Counted from the first letter of the stretch, positions 1 through 10,717 are shown. The stretch: 64,000 bases of DNA from Cedecea lapagei (GCF_900635955.1 NZ_LR134201.1:1860001-1924000); one strand, 5' to 3'. The notes: generated by a model not told the origin, from the sequence alone. Numbers and translations are program-made.

Positions 1-1254
1 ATCCAAAGTGGCCCCAAAATTTGTCACTTCCTCGAATGCCAAATGTATATAGGGCTCAAGGCTGCTGATTGATGTATGCCCAGTGAACTCCTGGACTTTC
101 CTTTTAAGCGTCTCACCATCCAATAATGCACGACGGAACTCGTCCCGATTCTCATATTCATGCTGTTCAATCAATGCTACAAAAAGCTTGGTGATGAATC
201 TGTGACGGAACATATGTGCACATGCTTGCTCTTCAATTTTTGCTGTTTTAGCAAGCAACAGTAATTCATTCGTCAGAGTCTCAGGTGTGAGTCTTAGCCC
301 AGTTGTTTCAGAGATCAGTAAATAGCCTAAATCCTCTTTGGAGCCCACTGTTTTCTTAATGATCCTGCTCCTGAATTTTTCGATGAAGTTTACGACTAGT
401 TCAAGATCTATTTTAGAAATAGGTAAGTATCTGTACTCCTCCCTCCCTCCTGACCGTTTGGCTGTGAAGACCTTCAGGAGCGCTCTTGCTTCATCAACTT
501 TGCATTATAAATATCTTCGACTCTGATGTTTGCGACTTCAATTCGCCTTGCCCCTGTAATTTCCAAAAGCTTGACTAGGATGAAGCGTCTTCTCCGCTGA
601 TAAGTCGTCCTGCTCCACATGTGGGATGGCCTCAATGAGCTTTGCGATATTCCTCGAGCTGATAGGTAAACGCCGTGTTTGAGGCTCGGGATGAGGAAAA
701 GAATGGTGATACCAATAGGTACGGGTAACCTGCTTTCCTTGGTTTACTAGCTTGACTTCTTTGATCTCAGCTCTGATCGTGCCCGTAGACCCGATGAAGA
801 ATGGTTCAAGATAGAGTTCTCCAACGTAATCCAAAAAGCCAAGGCAGATCCTGCCAATGTTTGCTACGTGAGCTCCCTGCCGTTTTCGCTGCCCCGGTTT
901 TCTTGGGTCCATTTCCCCCTGAAGTGTTCTGATGAATAATGAGAAAAGAGAGTCAGTAAGCTCAATAAAATTATGGTTATTGTTGAAGCAAAAGCGAATA
1001 AGAGGTGATAGAAGTTTGGCATATTGTGTGAGCGTGCCACCGTCTTCCTTACGGGACAGTCCGCGTTCAAAACAATACAGCAGATATAGATTACCTTCTG
1101 TACAAGGTCTACCATCAGGCCAACAGAGGAGAGGAATGTTATCCGCTTTAACACTCAAGACATGATTGTTACGATCAACCCCGAAAGGTAACCGTAACAC
1201 GTTGCTTGTTAGATGATACAGTTTCTCATTGTTATTCAATGGATTGAGCCTCAT
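1..1254 (-). pseudogene. Tyrosine recombinase, frameshifted and cut by window edge (recombinase-trio member)
   Basis: Site-specific tyrosine recombinase, last gene of a minus-strand recombinase cluster. The start ATG at 1254 lies inside the end of the preceding small gene (23-base overlap). Two single-base changes break it: an extra base near 609 and a missing one near 500; correcting both gives one frame to position 1. The restored protein shows the catalytic set: Arg in ITGARRIEV, HMFRHRF (H-x-x-R), FTGHTS and the tyrosine in LEPYIHLAF. The C-terminal end lies outside the window. Overall arrangement resembles the recombinase of Gamma-Mobile-Trio elements (GmtY/GmtZ naming not settled by eye). 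The integrase class is sure; the exact family is inferred. Confidence 0.8.
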
Positions 1255-1807
1255 GCGAGGATGTCAAAGACTGTTTGCTTATCGAGAGCATTGAAAGTAG
1301 CTCTCTGCGGCGTTTTTTGAAAAGGCTCAGCTCTGTCGGGTCATGGCATTTTTCGGCAAATTGCTCAGCGAGAATGATCGACTCCCTGAGAATATTCGTT
1401 ACCAATGCAATTTCATCCCGGAGTTGGGTGATTACCTTGTCTTGAGCCTTAACCTTAGCTTTAAGAGCCTGCTTAGTCACTGAGGAAGGCTTTGCTATCT
1501 TGGCTGTACGGGAATCGTGAATGGCTTTAGAGGCCAAATGTCTCAGGTTATCAAATACAGAAAACCCTCCAGGAAGAAGGTCATTCGCCCTGTTTTTAAG
1601 CGTATTAAGCGACATAGGATAAATTAACGATTCGCTTATCGATAGCTTTGCAAGGCCACCTTGGCTCTTCAATGCGATTAAAATATCTGTGCTTTCATGA
1701 TACATACTAGGTGTCTGAATAATCGACTCAAGGTATTTAATACGAGCAAGCACCGAGCGGTTGTTAATATCCAGCGGAGAGTTCGTTTGAGGTGAGTTTT
1801 TCTTCAT
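1232..1807 (-). CDS. Small protein of recombinase cluster, GmtX-like
   Basis: 191-residue protein without a domain I can name. The C-terminal half (residues about 105-185) is charged and heptad-like, so a coiled coil is likely. The start codon overlaps the stop of the upstream recombinase (ATGA at 1804-1807) and its end overlaps the start of the downstream recombinase, so the three genes are translationally coupled. A small protein of about this size between two large tyrosine recombinases is the layout of Gamma-Mobile-Trio loci, where it is called GmtX; the assignment rests on context, size and general resemblance. A role as accessory DNA-binding or synapsis factor would be a guess. Confidence 0.6.
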   Translation of the reverse strand: MKKNSPQTNSPLDINNRSVLARIKYLESIIQTPSMYHESTDILIALKSQGGLAKLSISESLIYPMSLNTLKNRANDLLPGGFSVFDNLRHLASKAIHDSRTAKIAKPSSVTKQALKAKVKAQDKVITQLRDEIALVTNILRESIILAEQFAEKCHDPTELSLFKKRRRELLSMLSISKQSLTSSHEAQSIE

Positions 1808-3931
1808 GATTTATCGCCCATTATTTTAAAGAGAATTTCATAACGATTTCCATCAGGAGTATCGTAGAAGACTGGCTCGATATTTAATATCCCCTCAATG
1901 ATTAGGTCTTCAATATAATCAGCAACTTCATCTGATTGCATGATTGAAAAAGATGAAACCCCATAGCGCTCTTCTAAAAGCGCCCCGAGACTCTTTGAAT
2001 TACTCTGCCCTGAGACCAACGCTTCAGATGCATATTCGGCACTGACTCTCCGCAATACTTCGCCTGGTACAGTCTCAGTGATGTAGTGATAAACGTGTTC
2101 AAGGTTTGTATGGCCTAAAAACCACCGCAGAGTATCCAGACCGCCAAAACCACCGTTCCAAAAAAAAGTCATAGCGAAGAAACGTCTCATCTGGTGAGTG
2201 CGAATGTAATAGCGCCGTCCATCAGAGCTTAGTTGTGTTTCAAAATAATCAGAGAAGCGATTCAGTACTTTTGTCGCATCGACCAAACTCATCTCGGCCA
2301 GACCAACCTCGCGACACCGAGGTTTACTGAAAAGCCGATCTGAAACTCTAGCAGAACTAAGCAATGATAAATTTAGATGCAGATCTTTTAAACTCTGGAT
2401 ACAAAGAGCTGCGATATTAGGAATGGGGCGAAGGACTTGTTCTCGAAACTTGCCGAAATTTCGTTTTCGTAAGGCGAACTGTAAGTAATAACCATGATTT
2501 TTTTTAACCAAGCAGGTACTTGCCATAAGATCTCTTATCTCTCCTGAACGCCGGGCACTAAGAGCAGCAAGTATTATCCAGATAGCTCCATATAGCACCT
2601 CGATTAACTGAAGCAACCCTTCATTCGTCCTAAAGCGTTTAAAGAAAATAACACTTCCTCCACCCCGCTCCCTGCCACGAAAATCTGCCGAGAGATCCCA
2701 GACCTTTACTCCAATATCACTCAGCTTTTGGGGGATGAGCCGTTCTATATCAGTCGAACTTAAATCCGTGAGCGTACACTCGCGTGAATCAGCCTCTTGT
2801 GCCAATACAACATAGCCGTCGATGAGTAATTGGCCCACATCAAAATAGAACTCAACTGCATTCCTAAATGATGACAATATGACTTCCTGAGGCAAAGATC
2901 GATAGCGTCCTTTAGTTTTCATCTCCAACTGCCGAATAAAAGCTTTGTTATTCAGAGCTGAAAGCGAGTGATGACTAATATGGTCCAGCCCATTAAGCTT
3001 GAGAAACTCCATTCGCTTCAATCCTTGCAGGTAAGTATCAATCCCATTTTCAGAAGGCAGTGGATCGTCAATAAGAACCATAGACGAAACCATGGGGTAT
3101 TCCCGAAAAGTTTTCTCAGATGGGCTGAAGTGCAGTTCGTCCAAGGACAGACCTCTAAATTTTAGGTGTTACTAAAGTTCGCTCATGGTAAATCTCAGAA
3201 TAAATGCTATTCGGAGAAACCTGGTGCATAAAAATGAATGCCCATCACTACCCGCTTTAATCTGTACGCGCTTATAGTTTCCATTAATCCACAGGAAAAT
3301 CCGTGCTGTAATAATCTCCGATTTACACAAACCAAGACTGTACTCATCTGAATTATCCAAAAAAAGCGATACCAGGGACCTTAGATATAACGCTCTTTTA
3401 TCTGTTGTTCTGTGACTTGATGGATCTTAAGGCGAAGGAAATCCCGAAGTTCTTCACGAGCTGCAATAAATGTTATTCTTCAGATATTGGCTACTAGCCA
3501 ACACTGCCATGAACTCAGTTATGTTATGAGGCGTTATTAATTTGAATCCATGAGATGCTAATTGAAAGCGCTCGGCTCGCAGTAGGAAGTAGTCGATAAT
3601 ACCGATAGTTGTATAAACTCTGCGCTCTATTGTGCTTGGGGAAAGCTGGATACCTCTAGCCGTCAGCGAATGGGAGGAAAGGCATAAGTAAAGATTTTAT
3701 GGACTCTAGGAGACCCCGATGTTTTGGATGTGTGAGTAATAAACCATCATCCAGCCTAACTCTGAAATCAATAACAGTATCTCTCTTGCCATTTCGGCCA
3801 ATGTGGGTGACCCATACTGGTTCATCAAATTTTGAATTGAACCATTCAGTACTGCGGAAAAAATCAGAGCAGGAATCAAAAGGGGCCATAATAAAGTCTA
3901 GTTCATGAGGAAATTGGTTATTATCAGACAT
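1804..3931 (-). pseudogene. Large tyrosine recombinase, several frameshifts
   Basis: Remains of an integrase of about 700 residues. The intact C-terminal part (1804-3144, 446 residues) has the recombinase catalytic domain: Arg in SARRSGEIRDL, THQMRRFFA, FLGHTN and the tyrosine in HVYHYIT. Upstream, 3172-3931 continues the same kind of protein in changing frames: a start at 3931 (MSDNNQF), LLLTHPKHRGLLESI, then TARGIQLSPSTIERRV and IIDYFLLRAERF in a second frame, and more switches near 3695, 3478, 3390 and 3200. An internal TTG at 3144 with AGAGG seven bases before it could start a shorter product, so whether the 446-residue part is made alone is open. Codirectional with its neighbours; forms the second gene of the cluster. 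Confidence 0.7.
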
Positions 3932-4032
3932 AGACCAGACTCTCAAATTGTTGAGGGTTTGCTCCCCTTCTGGCCTTAACCAGACAGCTACGGAGGTATG
4001 GATCGGGGAAATTATGAGATTCAATATGAGAC

Positions 4033-6284
4033 TCAACCCTTATAATGAAACTCACTCCAATATATGGCTGCCCCCGAAGCACATGGGCCAGCATTTTCAA
4101 CTGCCAGCCTGAGAGAGATAAGTATTCTAAGGATCTCTTCATCAAGAGAGATTATAATCTCTGAGCCGGATGCACCTAATTCTGGTTCAGCGGAATGATT
4201 AAGTGGTTCTGTTACCTCAGGGAGCGCCCGAAGAGCATATTTTTCAAGGAACTTATTAAGCTCAGTCATGCTGTCGAAATCAGTCGCTTTGAGCAAAAAA
4301 TGGGAATCCCTCATAGCATAGACAATCACAGCATTTTGGAATATTCGAACCCAACGTTCTTGGAAAAATTGCATGATAGTGGGCGGCAGGTAATGATTCA
4401 TAGCCACGCGTTTCGAATTACCAAGTGATTCGGCCATTTTGTCGATACTTAGTGTGTTGAGGTAAACGATAACTCCTGCCGTTGCACGTATCCTGGCGAG
4501 TGACAATGTGCTGATTAATTCCCCTAACTTAGCAGAGTGAGCTTGAACAAATTCTTTTTGCCTCAGAATCTTGGCGAAACTAATTTGGTTTGTAAAAACA
4601 TAGGGCTCCTGAAAACCTTGACCACCTGCGACAATAAATAGCCGCCGCCACCCATCATCGTTTTTCTTTTTAAGGTAGTTTCTGAGAGGGGTTGTAATTT
4701 GGATAAGCAGCTCAACGACAGAGATTGCTTCCGAGCTTAATACAACCTCCTGCTGACTTCCTTTGCGATTTTTCTTTACTACAAGCACAGACCCTGAGTC
4801 GGTCGAGACAAAACCACTTCGTTTGCCATTTCGGTCGAAAAGCTCACATCCAAGCAGAGATGCGTCGGTCAGAATGGGATGCTGCGCTACGAGCCAAATA
4901 GCGATAGGAGCAATCATATATTTAGTAGGTAATACCAGCCTCTCGGCTAACGCCATTGTTGAGAAACTGCTTCCCGTAGCACCCACCAAACGGGCACGCA
5001 TAGAGTGATCAATAACTATAAATCCTCTATGGCTCTCAACTATTGTTTTGATAAGGCAGTTCATCACCATGTGAGGCTGGCCGAATGATTTAGAGGATAT
5101 TCGCACCTTTTGCTTTATCAATTCTCCTTTTTCGCAGGCTGATAAAACCGTGCATAACCGATAATTAATGAGATCGATTTGATTCCGAGCCCATAGAACA
5201 ACTTTGTTAAAATCACCTTTAATTTTCTTGAAAAGAAGTTCAGTCGCCTCTTTGTCACTGGCTGACAGCGGAATCTGAGTCAGAAGTTTCTGGATACAAG
5301 CGCGTTACCATCGGCATATCTATGATGGCCGATTTCGTAAAGAGGCCGGGTGAGTTTTTTGCTTCCCTCAGGCCATACATCTCCTGGCGGTGGTTGCATG
5401 AGTCTGCTGTTGATAAGAACATTTTTCGCCCAAGAAATGATTCTTATCCATTGACGCTGAAGATTTGCAAGGACTCGCCCTTTTGGCTGATTTTGGTTCC
5501 TTTTGGCGTAACTTTCAAAATGCCAGCGCTGGAAGTTCCAGAAAAACTGATAAACAAATATTGGCTCTTGAAATAGTTCTGGGCATAGTGGAGGTCTGTC
5601 CTTCGAATCTTTGTCGTACAGATACAGAAAATCATCTAGTCGAGAGACTATATTTGCGTAATTGCCATAATGACTTTGAGTTAAAGCATGTCTCCGGCTT
5701 TCTTGATAGAGGGCTGTGGTAAAATCATGTCCCAAAACGTCGAATATCGCTCTCATCTTTAATCGATATGAACCTGAATTTCGATCGACAACATGCCATC
5801 CTGCTAGCCTTGATACGCGCCGAGGATCAATATACATCTCCTCAAATTGTATAATACATTGTTTTGTTTGATCATCTGTAATGTCTGAATATACAAAAAC
5901 ATTGACAGGAAAAGATTCAGACAGCTTATTGAGCAACTTAAAAAAACACTGAGCAATCTTCTTTCTGCTGGAGTACTTAATCTCAGCAGATAAAAAAGCT
6001 GTTTGAGTAAAGAGCTCCATAGAAAAGACGCTGAATATCCCGGAAGATGCAATTTTGAAGATCTAGAACTGTTGCTATGGGAGAATGATGGGTTATCCAC
6101 AAAAAGCATTCGAAGTAAAACAAAGCGCGATTTGCACTTCGGCGTTGGATAGAGGGAGATGGGGAAGCTGAGCTTGAATCGTCCCCAAAGCGCTACCCGA
6201 TAGCGTGTTGAATTTAAAATCTTTTTCGATGTGGCCTTTAGCTATTATACCTTGAGGATAATTGTTTGAAGACACCTGACTCAT
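4033..6284 (-). pseudogene. Large integrase-like protein, frameshifted (first gene of recombinase cluster)
   Basis: Reconstructed protein of about 750 residues. It starts at ATG 6284 behind GAGGT (MSQVSSNNYPQG) and changes frame near 6125, 6005 (six-T run) and 5300. The C-terminal portion carries a degenerate integrase fold: SLARIRATAG occupies the H-x-x-R position with Ser instead of His, followed by MAESLGNS and NHYLPP, whose tyrosine could be the nucleophile. The loss of the histidine and poor overall match suggest an accessory or altered recombinase. It precedes the other recombinase genes on the same strand, so all four were probably one transcript. Family name unknown to me; tyrosine-recombinase relationship is moderately sure. 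Confidence 0.6.
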
Positions 6285-6472
6285 CAAGATACCTCATTCT
6301 GCTTGATTTGATAGAGGGAATAACGTCAAGCACATATATGGCTACGAATTAAGTAATCACTTATGATTATTGCCACAGTTACAAAAGCAGTCGCATAGGA
6401 AACTATTGTCTTTGGTTCCATCACCAAAATCACTGATAGCCCTTATTGACACTGACATAGAAAATGCTCCTG

Positions 6473-6690
6473 TCATAACCAAGGATAACCGGCCTCATAT
6501 TGGCTACATATTTTGGTAACCGGCAGACTTTCAGCAAATTCGTACGACGTCATCCATTCCCGCGTAGAATGAGGGCGTCTCTCGTTATAGTGTATGCGTC
6601 CGGCCTCGATTTTGCACGGTGTATCCACCGAGAACATGAACCAGTTTTCGTTCAGGCACTCCTGCCTCAATGTAAGCACACTCGCTTATG
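6473..6690 (-). mobile_element. IS3-family transposase OrfB, C-terminal remnant
   Basis: About 68 residues in one frame match the end of an IS3-family OrfB integrase: LRQECLNENWF, then KIEAGRIHYNERRPHS and REWMTSYEFAE, the region after the last catalytic glutamate. The rest of the transposase is missing on this side. Another decayed IS3-family piece on the same strand (OrfA plus the start of OrfB) lies at 9800-10440, on the other side of the KAP/higA cassette. The two could be halves of one element or leftovers of two. Interval 6285-6472 between this and the recombinase cluster is AT-rich and shows no gene. Confidence 0.8.
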
Positions 6691-6760
6691 TCGTTGGATT
6701 CTCATAAAAATATAATTTACTAGTGTCGTAAGTGCTATTAAGGATATCCGGTGATCCTAT

Positions 6761-6784
6761 GGAAAAGGCCCCGCCGGGGCCTTA
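6761..6784 (-). terminator. Rho-independent terminator after KAP NTPase gene
   Basis: Perfect 8-bp GC-rich stem (AAGGCCCC / GGGGCCTT) with a 3-base loop, followed on the minus strand by TTTTCC. It lies about 50 bases past the KAP NTPase stop codon and fits as its terminator. Confidence 0.75.
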
Positions 6785-6832
6785 GTTCGAAGTGTTGAAA
6801 TAAACAAGCTCTCAGACGTGTCATCAATCCGG

Positions 6833-9079
6833 CTAAAAATGGTTTCTCCTGACAGACTGCTCGACCTGATCAACGAGCTCCGCGAAATGACCAGACTCTC
6901 TGATCCGGGTGATACGTTCAGTGATCACGTCACTATCCCCAAGAAATTCTGTCAGGTCTGCTAGGTTCAGCGCACGATAGCGCCCATCCACCGAACTGGT
7001 GCCAAGATACCGGAGCTGTAGTAGTAGCCGCAGAAAAGCGCCATCATCTAGGGTCTGGCGCTTTATCCATTTCTGTAAGACTTCACTTCCGCTGATATCC
7101 CGCCATGCCCAGATGTAGGCGTTTAGCAAAGCAAAACCTCCCAGCTTGTCGGTGACCTCTGGACTGTTCAGCCGGTCTGCAAGGGCCTTTCGAATTGCGT
7201 CTACATTATCGCGTTCCATCCATGCTTCCTGCTGATTGAAGGTACGATTTCCCACAATCCCGTGCTGCCAGAGCAGATGACGAACATATTCCGCGATCCA
7301 GTACCAAGCTTGGCCGTTGTTAACCTTTTCTGTCAGAAAGACCATCATATCTTCAGGGGACTCCTGTAGCATCCGTTGGATGAGCCGATCAGCTACGCTG
7401 TAGGTATCTAGGTCATGCAGCGCAAACCATTCGTTGTCAGCCCGGTAGCGTTCCAGCATGTTATCGCCGTAGTCAAAGAAGAATGCCAGAAGACCACGAC
7501 ACTCTGCCGGAGTTCGGGTATCAATCAGGGGGGATGTCAGTTGGGCCAGAATGTGTTCAAACCACGTCTGAGAGGATAACTGTTTACTCTGGATATACCC
7601 GAGCAGACGTTCCGCGAGTTCCTGCTGCTTTTCAGGCTGGGCGGCGCTCCCGAAGAGTTCCCCGAAAACCTCCGGTGACAGAACATTTTGGGGGGCGGAG
7701 AAGGCAAAGTAGTAGCGCCAGTATGCCTGGCTACCCAGCCGCTTACCCGCAGTCATCATGGCACTTTGCTGTGCACCTGTCACTCCGAACAAACTGAAGG
7801 GAAGGTTTGCCAGCCCGCCTGAGATCCCCGGCACCCAGCGGCCCAAGACATAAACAGAATGCGCTTCTGCAGGAAAATACTGCTTCAAGTTAGCCTTAAG
7901 GCTGTCGGCCAGGACTTTTTGTTCATCTTCACTGACATGGCCATCTCCGGCTTCCACCACGGCCCGTTCAGACAGGTATTCCTCCACCCAGTCATAGAGG
8001 CCTGAATTCGTCGTGCGGAGCAGCTGCAGGAAGCACAAATCCGGGAAATACACATAGTCCCGCATGCTTGCATAACGAAACCTCAGGGCATTGAGGACTA
8101 GCTGCACTTCCCGGGGCGTTTTCAGCGCTGCACCATAAACATCAGCAACTTTTGCCAAGTCATCCATCACGTCAGTCCCTGGCCGCTGGTCATTCACCGT
8201 AAGGTATAACTCAGCTGCCGCATCACGAAATTCCCGACGCAACACAAAGGATTCTGGGCGTGGGAGGCCGAATGAGATCTGTACAATTTTCTGTAAATAC
8301 AGGCCGCCGTCTGCGACCCCAAGCCCCTGGCTGATAGCCTGTGACAACACTGATTTGTCATAACAGAGCAAGTACCGGAAGCGGGGAAAATCAGCTACCG
8401 ATTTCACCAACCGGATCACCTCCACGGCCTGAGCTGGTTCGAGGCGGTCAAGATCATCCAGCAGAACAATGAAGCTCAGATCCAGCTCTGTGATTTTCTG
8501 TGCAATCTCGGCGCGCATTTCTGCCGCGGTTTTTTCTTTTTCTTTCAGCCAGCGCGACTCTGACAGGGCTTTCAGGGCGCCACTAGTGTCGGGAACACCG
8601 GGAATAACGCTGGCCATCTGAGCGAGAGGCAACAGGTTCCTGGCGGTTGCCCGGGTGTAGTCCATTACCGTCCGGGCGGTACGGTCAGCGCTTCATTCTG
8701 TTTGAGTTCCACCAGTTCCTCATCTGTAAGCCGACGTTCTTCTTCCGCAGCAATAAGGCCCGCGACCGGCAGCAGTAAAGATGCAACCAGAGGGGTATCA
8801 CTGCCGTCGAGCCAGGGGGAAATATTCAGCACATAAGTTCGGTCTTCCTGCTGTTCCTCCAGCGCAATGCGCAGCAGATTGAGCAGACTAGTCTTCCCTG
8901 TTCCCCCAGGCTCCTTCGATACCGATCACTGCACTACCTTCCCGGCCTATCCCCTGAATGGCGAGTGCTAGCTGGGTGGCAATGTGTGTGAAACCATATC
9001 GGTCTTCGTCCTTATGGCAGACGGCGCGATCTGGATGTTGCCGCTTCTGTTTTTCTTCCGGTGAGAGCATCATGATCAC
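6833..9079 (-). pseudogene. KAP-family P-loop NTPase, two frameshifts
   Basis: KAP P-loop NTPase of about 748 residues. These proteins often sit in defence or accessory islands and couple ATP hydrolysis to an unknown output. The Walker A region reads GAWGTGKTSLL once one G is removed from the five-G run at 8903-8907; as written the frame stops there. A second switch near 8688 (missing base) joins the N-terminal part to the 610-residue remainder. Walker B is FIVLLDDLDRLEP. The GTG start at 9079 overlaps the stop of a 49-residue ORF (GTGA); ATG codons at 9073 and 9070 are alternatives. No obvious QatBCD partners are nearby, so it appears to stand alone. I do not see a clear transmembrane insert by eye. 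Confidence 0.8.
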
Positions 9080-9225
9080 AGAGCTCCGTATCCGTATAGG
9101 CCACGCAGGCTGTTCAGAGCGTCGAGCTCAACCAGCGCGTTCACGGAGGTGCTTTCGTGGCGGGTGCGGATTTTCAGCACCTCAATGAGTTTTTTGTAAA
9201 TGCACAGAGTCAATTGGCTCAGCAT
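9076..9225 (-). CDS. 49-residue ORF coupled to KAP NTPase
   Basis: Small ORF starting at ATG 9225 with a good ribosome binding site (AAGGAG, 7 bases before) and ending four bases into the KAP gene, so the two are translationally coupled. It begins MLSQLTLCIYKKLIEVLKI and ends in LYGYGAL. The product is basic and amphipathic with no recognisable domain. It may be a partner of the NTPase, a leader peptide that sets its translation, or the relic of a larger gene. Its strong binding site and exact stop-start overlap argue that it is translated. Confidence 0.5.
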   Translation of the reverse strand: MLSQLTLCIYKKLIEVLKIRTRHESTSVNALVELDALNSLRGLYGYGAL

Positions 9226-9534
9226 GGTCTCTCCTTCAGAAAATATTCACTCTGTGAAGAAATGAATATTGAGTGTATGTGTCTGAGATGAAGTTAATCA
9301 GAAATATTTAATTCAGTTAAATAAATGATATGGTGTCATTTTCAATGATGTGAGACAACGACACTCTTCTTTGTTACACTAAGTTCCAATTTCTATGACT
9401 TTCGGATCCTCTTATCAATTCCACACATCGCCGCGACGCGTAGACACGAAAAGATAGCGGTAAGGACAAATTAGCGTATAATAGCCGAGTTATGATAGGT
9501 GGCACACGCACTTTCAATCCCGGAGGCTATCATT
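9226..9534. other. AT-rich divergent intergenic region
   Basis: 309 bases between the KAP operon (minus) and higA (plus). I see no gene and no remnant of a HigB toxin. It holds an imperfect inverted repeat next to the 49-residue ORF (AATATTCACT ... ATTGAGT, about 9242-9276) and the -10 element listed separately. Confidence 0.5.
9477..9482 (+). promoter_or_regulatory. Likely -10 element of the higA-like gene
   Basis: Perfect TATAAT, 53 bases before the start codon of the antitoxin gene. No good -35 is visible at 16-18 bases, so this is a candidate only. Confidence 0.4.
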
Positions 9535-9774
9535 ATGGGAATATTTAATCCGCCTCACCCTGGCGGTCTAATTACTGAATATATTGAAGATAATAATATA
9601 TGTTTGCTCTGTCTAGCTAGAGAACTGGATCTATCGATAAATGTACTCAATAAAGTAGTCTCAGGTAAGATTTCCATTAATTCTGAAATAGCTTTTCGCC
9701 TAGAAGTGGGGCTGGGAATCGCAGCACCTTTGTGGTTATCAATGCAGGCCGCCCACGATAGTTGGCAGCAATAA
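9535..9774 (+). CDS. HigA-family addiction-module antitoxin, orphan
   Basis: 79-residue helix-turn-helix protein of the HigA/VapI group. It begins MGIFNPPHPGGLITEYIED, the hallmark N-terminus of HigA, followed by an XRE-type HTH and LGIAAPLWLSMQAAHD at the end. GGAGG lies 9 bases before the ATG at 9535, which I prefer to the GTG further upstream. HigA normally follows and neutralises a HigB ribosome-dependent mRNA interferase; no higB is present on either side, so this is an orphan antitoxin or a solitary regulator. It diverges from the KAP NTPase gene and lies between two decayed IS3-family pieces. Confidence 0.8.
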   Translation: MGIFNPPHPGGLITEYIEDNNICLLCLARELDLSINVLNKVVSGKISINSEIAFRLEVGLGIAAPLWLSMQAAHDSWQQ

Positions 9775-9799
9775 TGAAAATTGTCGCTTGAGAGAATAA

Positions 9800-10440
9800 A
9801 GTCTATCGATCAGTTATCGTTAAGTGCTTCAAACAGTGCCGAGTTGCACACAGGCAGACGTTGCTTTCCCTTACGGCGATAATTTAGTTTTAACAGGCAG
9901 TAAACTCGCTTATGATTCCATGTATGACACTGTCTGCATAGCACCTGAATTAGTTTATTAAGCCCATAACGAGGATGGCGCTCAACTACGATGGGACCGC
10001 CGGTTCATCACGTCCGTTATCTGGACGATAAAAATATACTAGCCCGCTCAGCGACAACGCCCTACATACCTAGCTTACACTCATCGAGCATATCTCTTTC
10101 AGATAATTGACGAGTTCACACTTTATCGCTGGTTTTAAAACTTTTTTCGATAACATCTTTTAACGCGCAACTTTCCAGACGACGGATTCTCATCCGCAAG
10201 GTTTTTTTAATATCAGTCGCTTCCATCCTGCCATAATTTTCTTTCCAGCTATAATAGCTGGCTTCAGATATGGTGGCCTCACAACACACACCTGACGGTA
10301 CGTCCAACTTAAACGGAGTTGAGGGCTGCTATTATTTAGTGTTAAGTCATTCGGGTCTTACGCATGGTGCTCTCCTCCTGGGACATAATCAGTATGTTGC
10401 AAAATCTCTAAAAGTAAGTGATCCGGTTTATCGGCATGCT
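9800..10440 (-). mobile_element. Decayed IS3-family element: OrfA plus N-terminal OrfB
   Basis: OrfA would begin at ATG 10365 (MRKTR) behind GGAGGAG, and then runs through stops. ISEASYYSWKENYGRMEA and ALKDVIEKSF (10116-10300) are typical of IS3-family OrfA. OrfB follows in scattered frames: ELVNYLKEICSMSVS, then HPRYGLNKLIQVLC, TWNHKRVYCLLKLNYRRKG and KQRLPVCNSALFEAL near 9810-9975. The sequence stops being transposase-like at about 9800. Multiple stops and frame changes make it clearly dead. The right end (terminal repeat) was not located; it should lie between 10380 and 10600. Confidence 0.8.
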
Positions 10441-10609
10441 TACAGACATGCCTTAATGTTTATGGCTTCATTTAGCCTGGTTTCAAGCTTTGATAATTGT
10501 CAGCATAAAAATCCATTTAACTCATTCTAATAAATAAAATATCATAATGATTTATTGAGATTTTTTAATACTTAGATGCATATTGACAATAATAATCAGA
10601 TGGGAAAAC

Positions 10610-10699
10610 TGCAGGTGACGGAAAACCACACTGCACAAGGTCGCCAAAGAGGGGGAAAGCGGCCTCAGAGCACTGCGCCGCAGGTTTTAAAAGGTTCAT
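10610..10699 (-). pseudogene. umuD: umuD, 5' fragment (30 codons) of DNA polymerase V subunit
   Basis: From ATG 10699 the minus strand encodes MNLLKPAAQC..., with FPLFGDLVQCGFPSPA matching the N-terminal arm of enterobacterial UmuD. Similarity stops after residue 30 and the frame then runs into unrelated AT-rich sequence and a stop. The Ser/Lys self-cleavage domain and all of umuC are absent from this window. The regulatory LexA box is intact 19 bases upstream, so the promoter end of the locus survives and only the gene body has been removed. This is the junction between the accessory island and the chromosome. Confidence 0.85.
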
Positions 10700-10717
10700 G
10701 ATATCACCCAATACAGA

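Noticed and set aside
338..526. 62-residue plus-strand ORF
   Set aside because: Lies opposite the recombinase catalytic domain; no binding site or similarity.
8888..9079. Separate 63-residue gene before the KAP NTPase
   Set aside because: It is the N-terminus of the NTPase cut by an extra G in the Walker A codons.
9226..9534. HigB toxin remnant before higA
   Set aside because: None of the three frames gives a HigB-like stretch.
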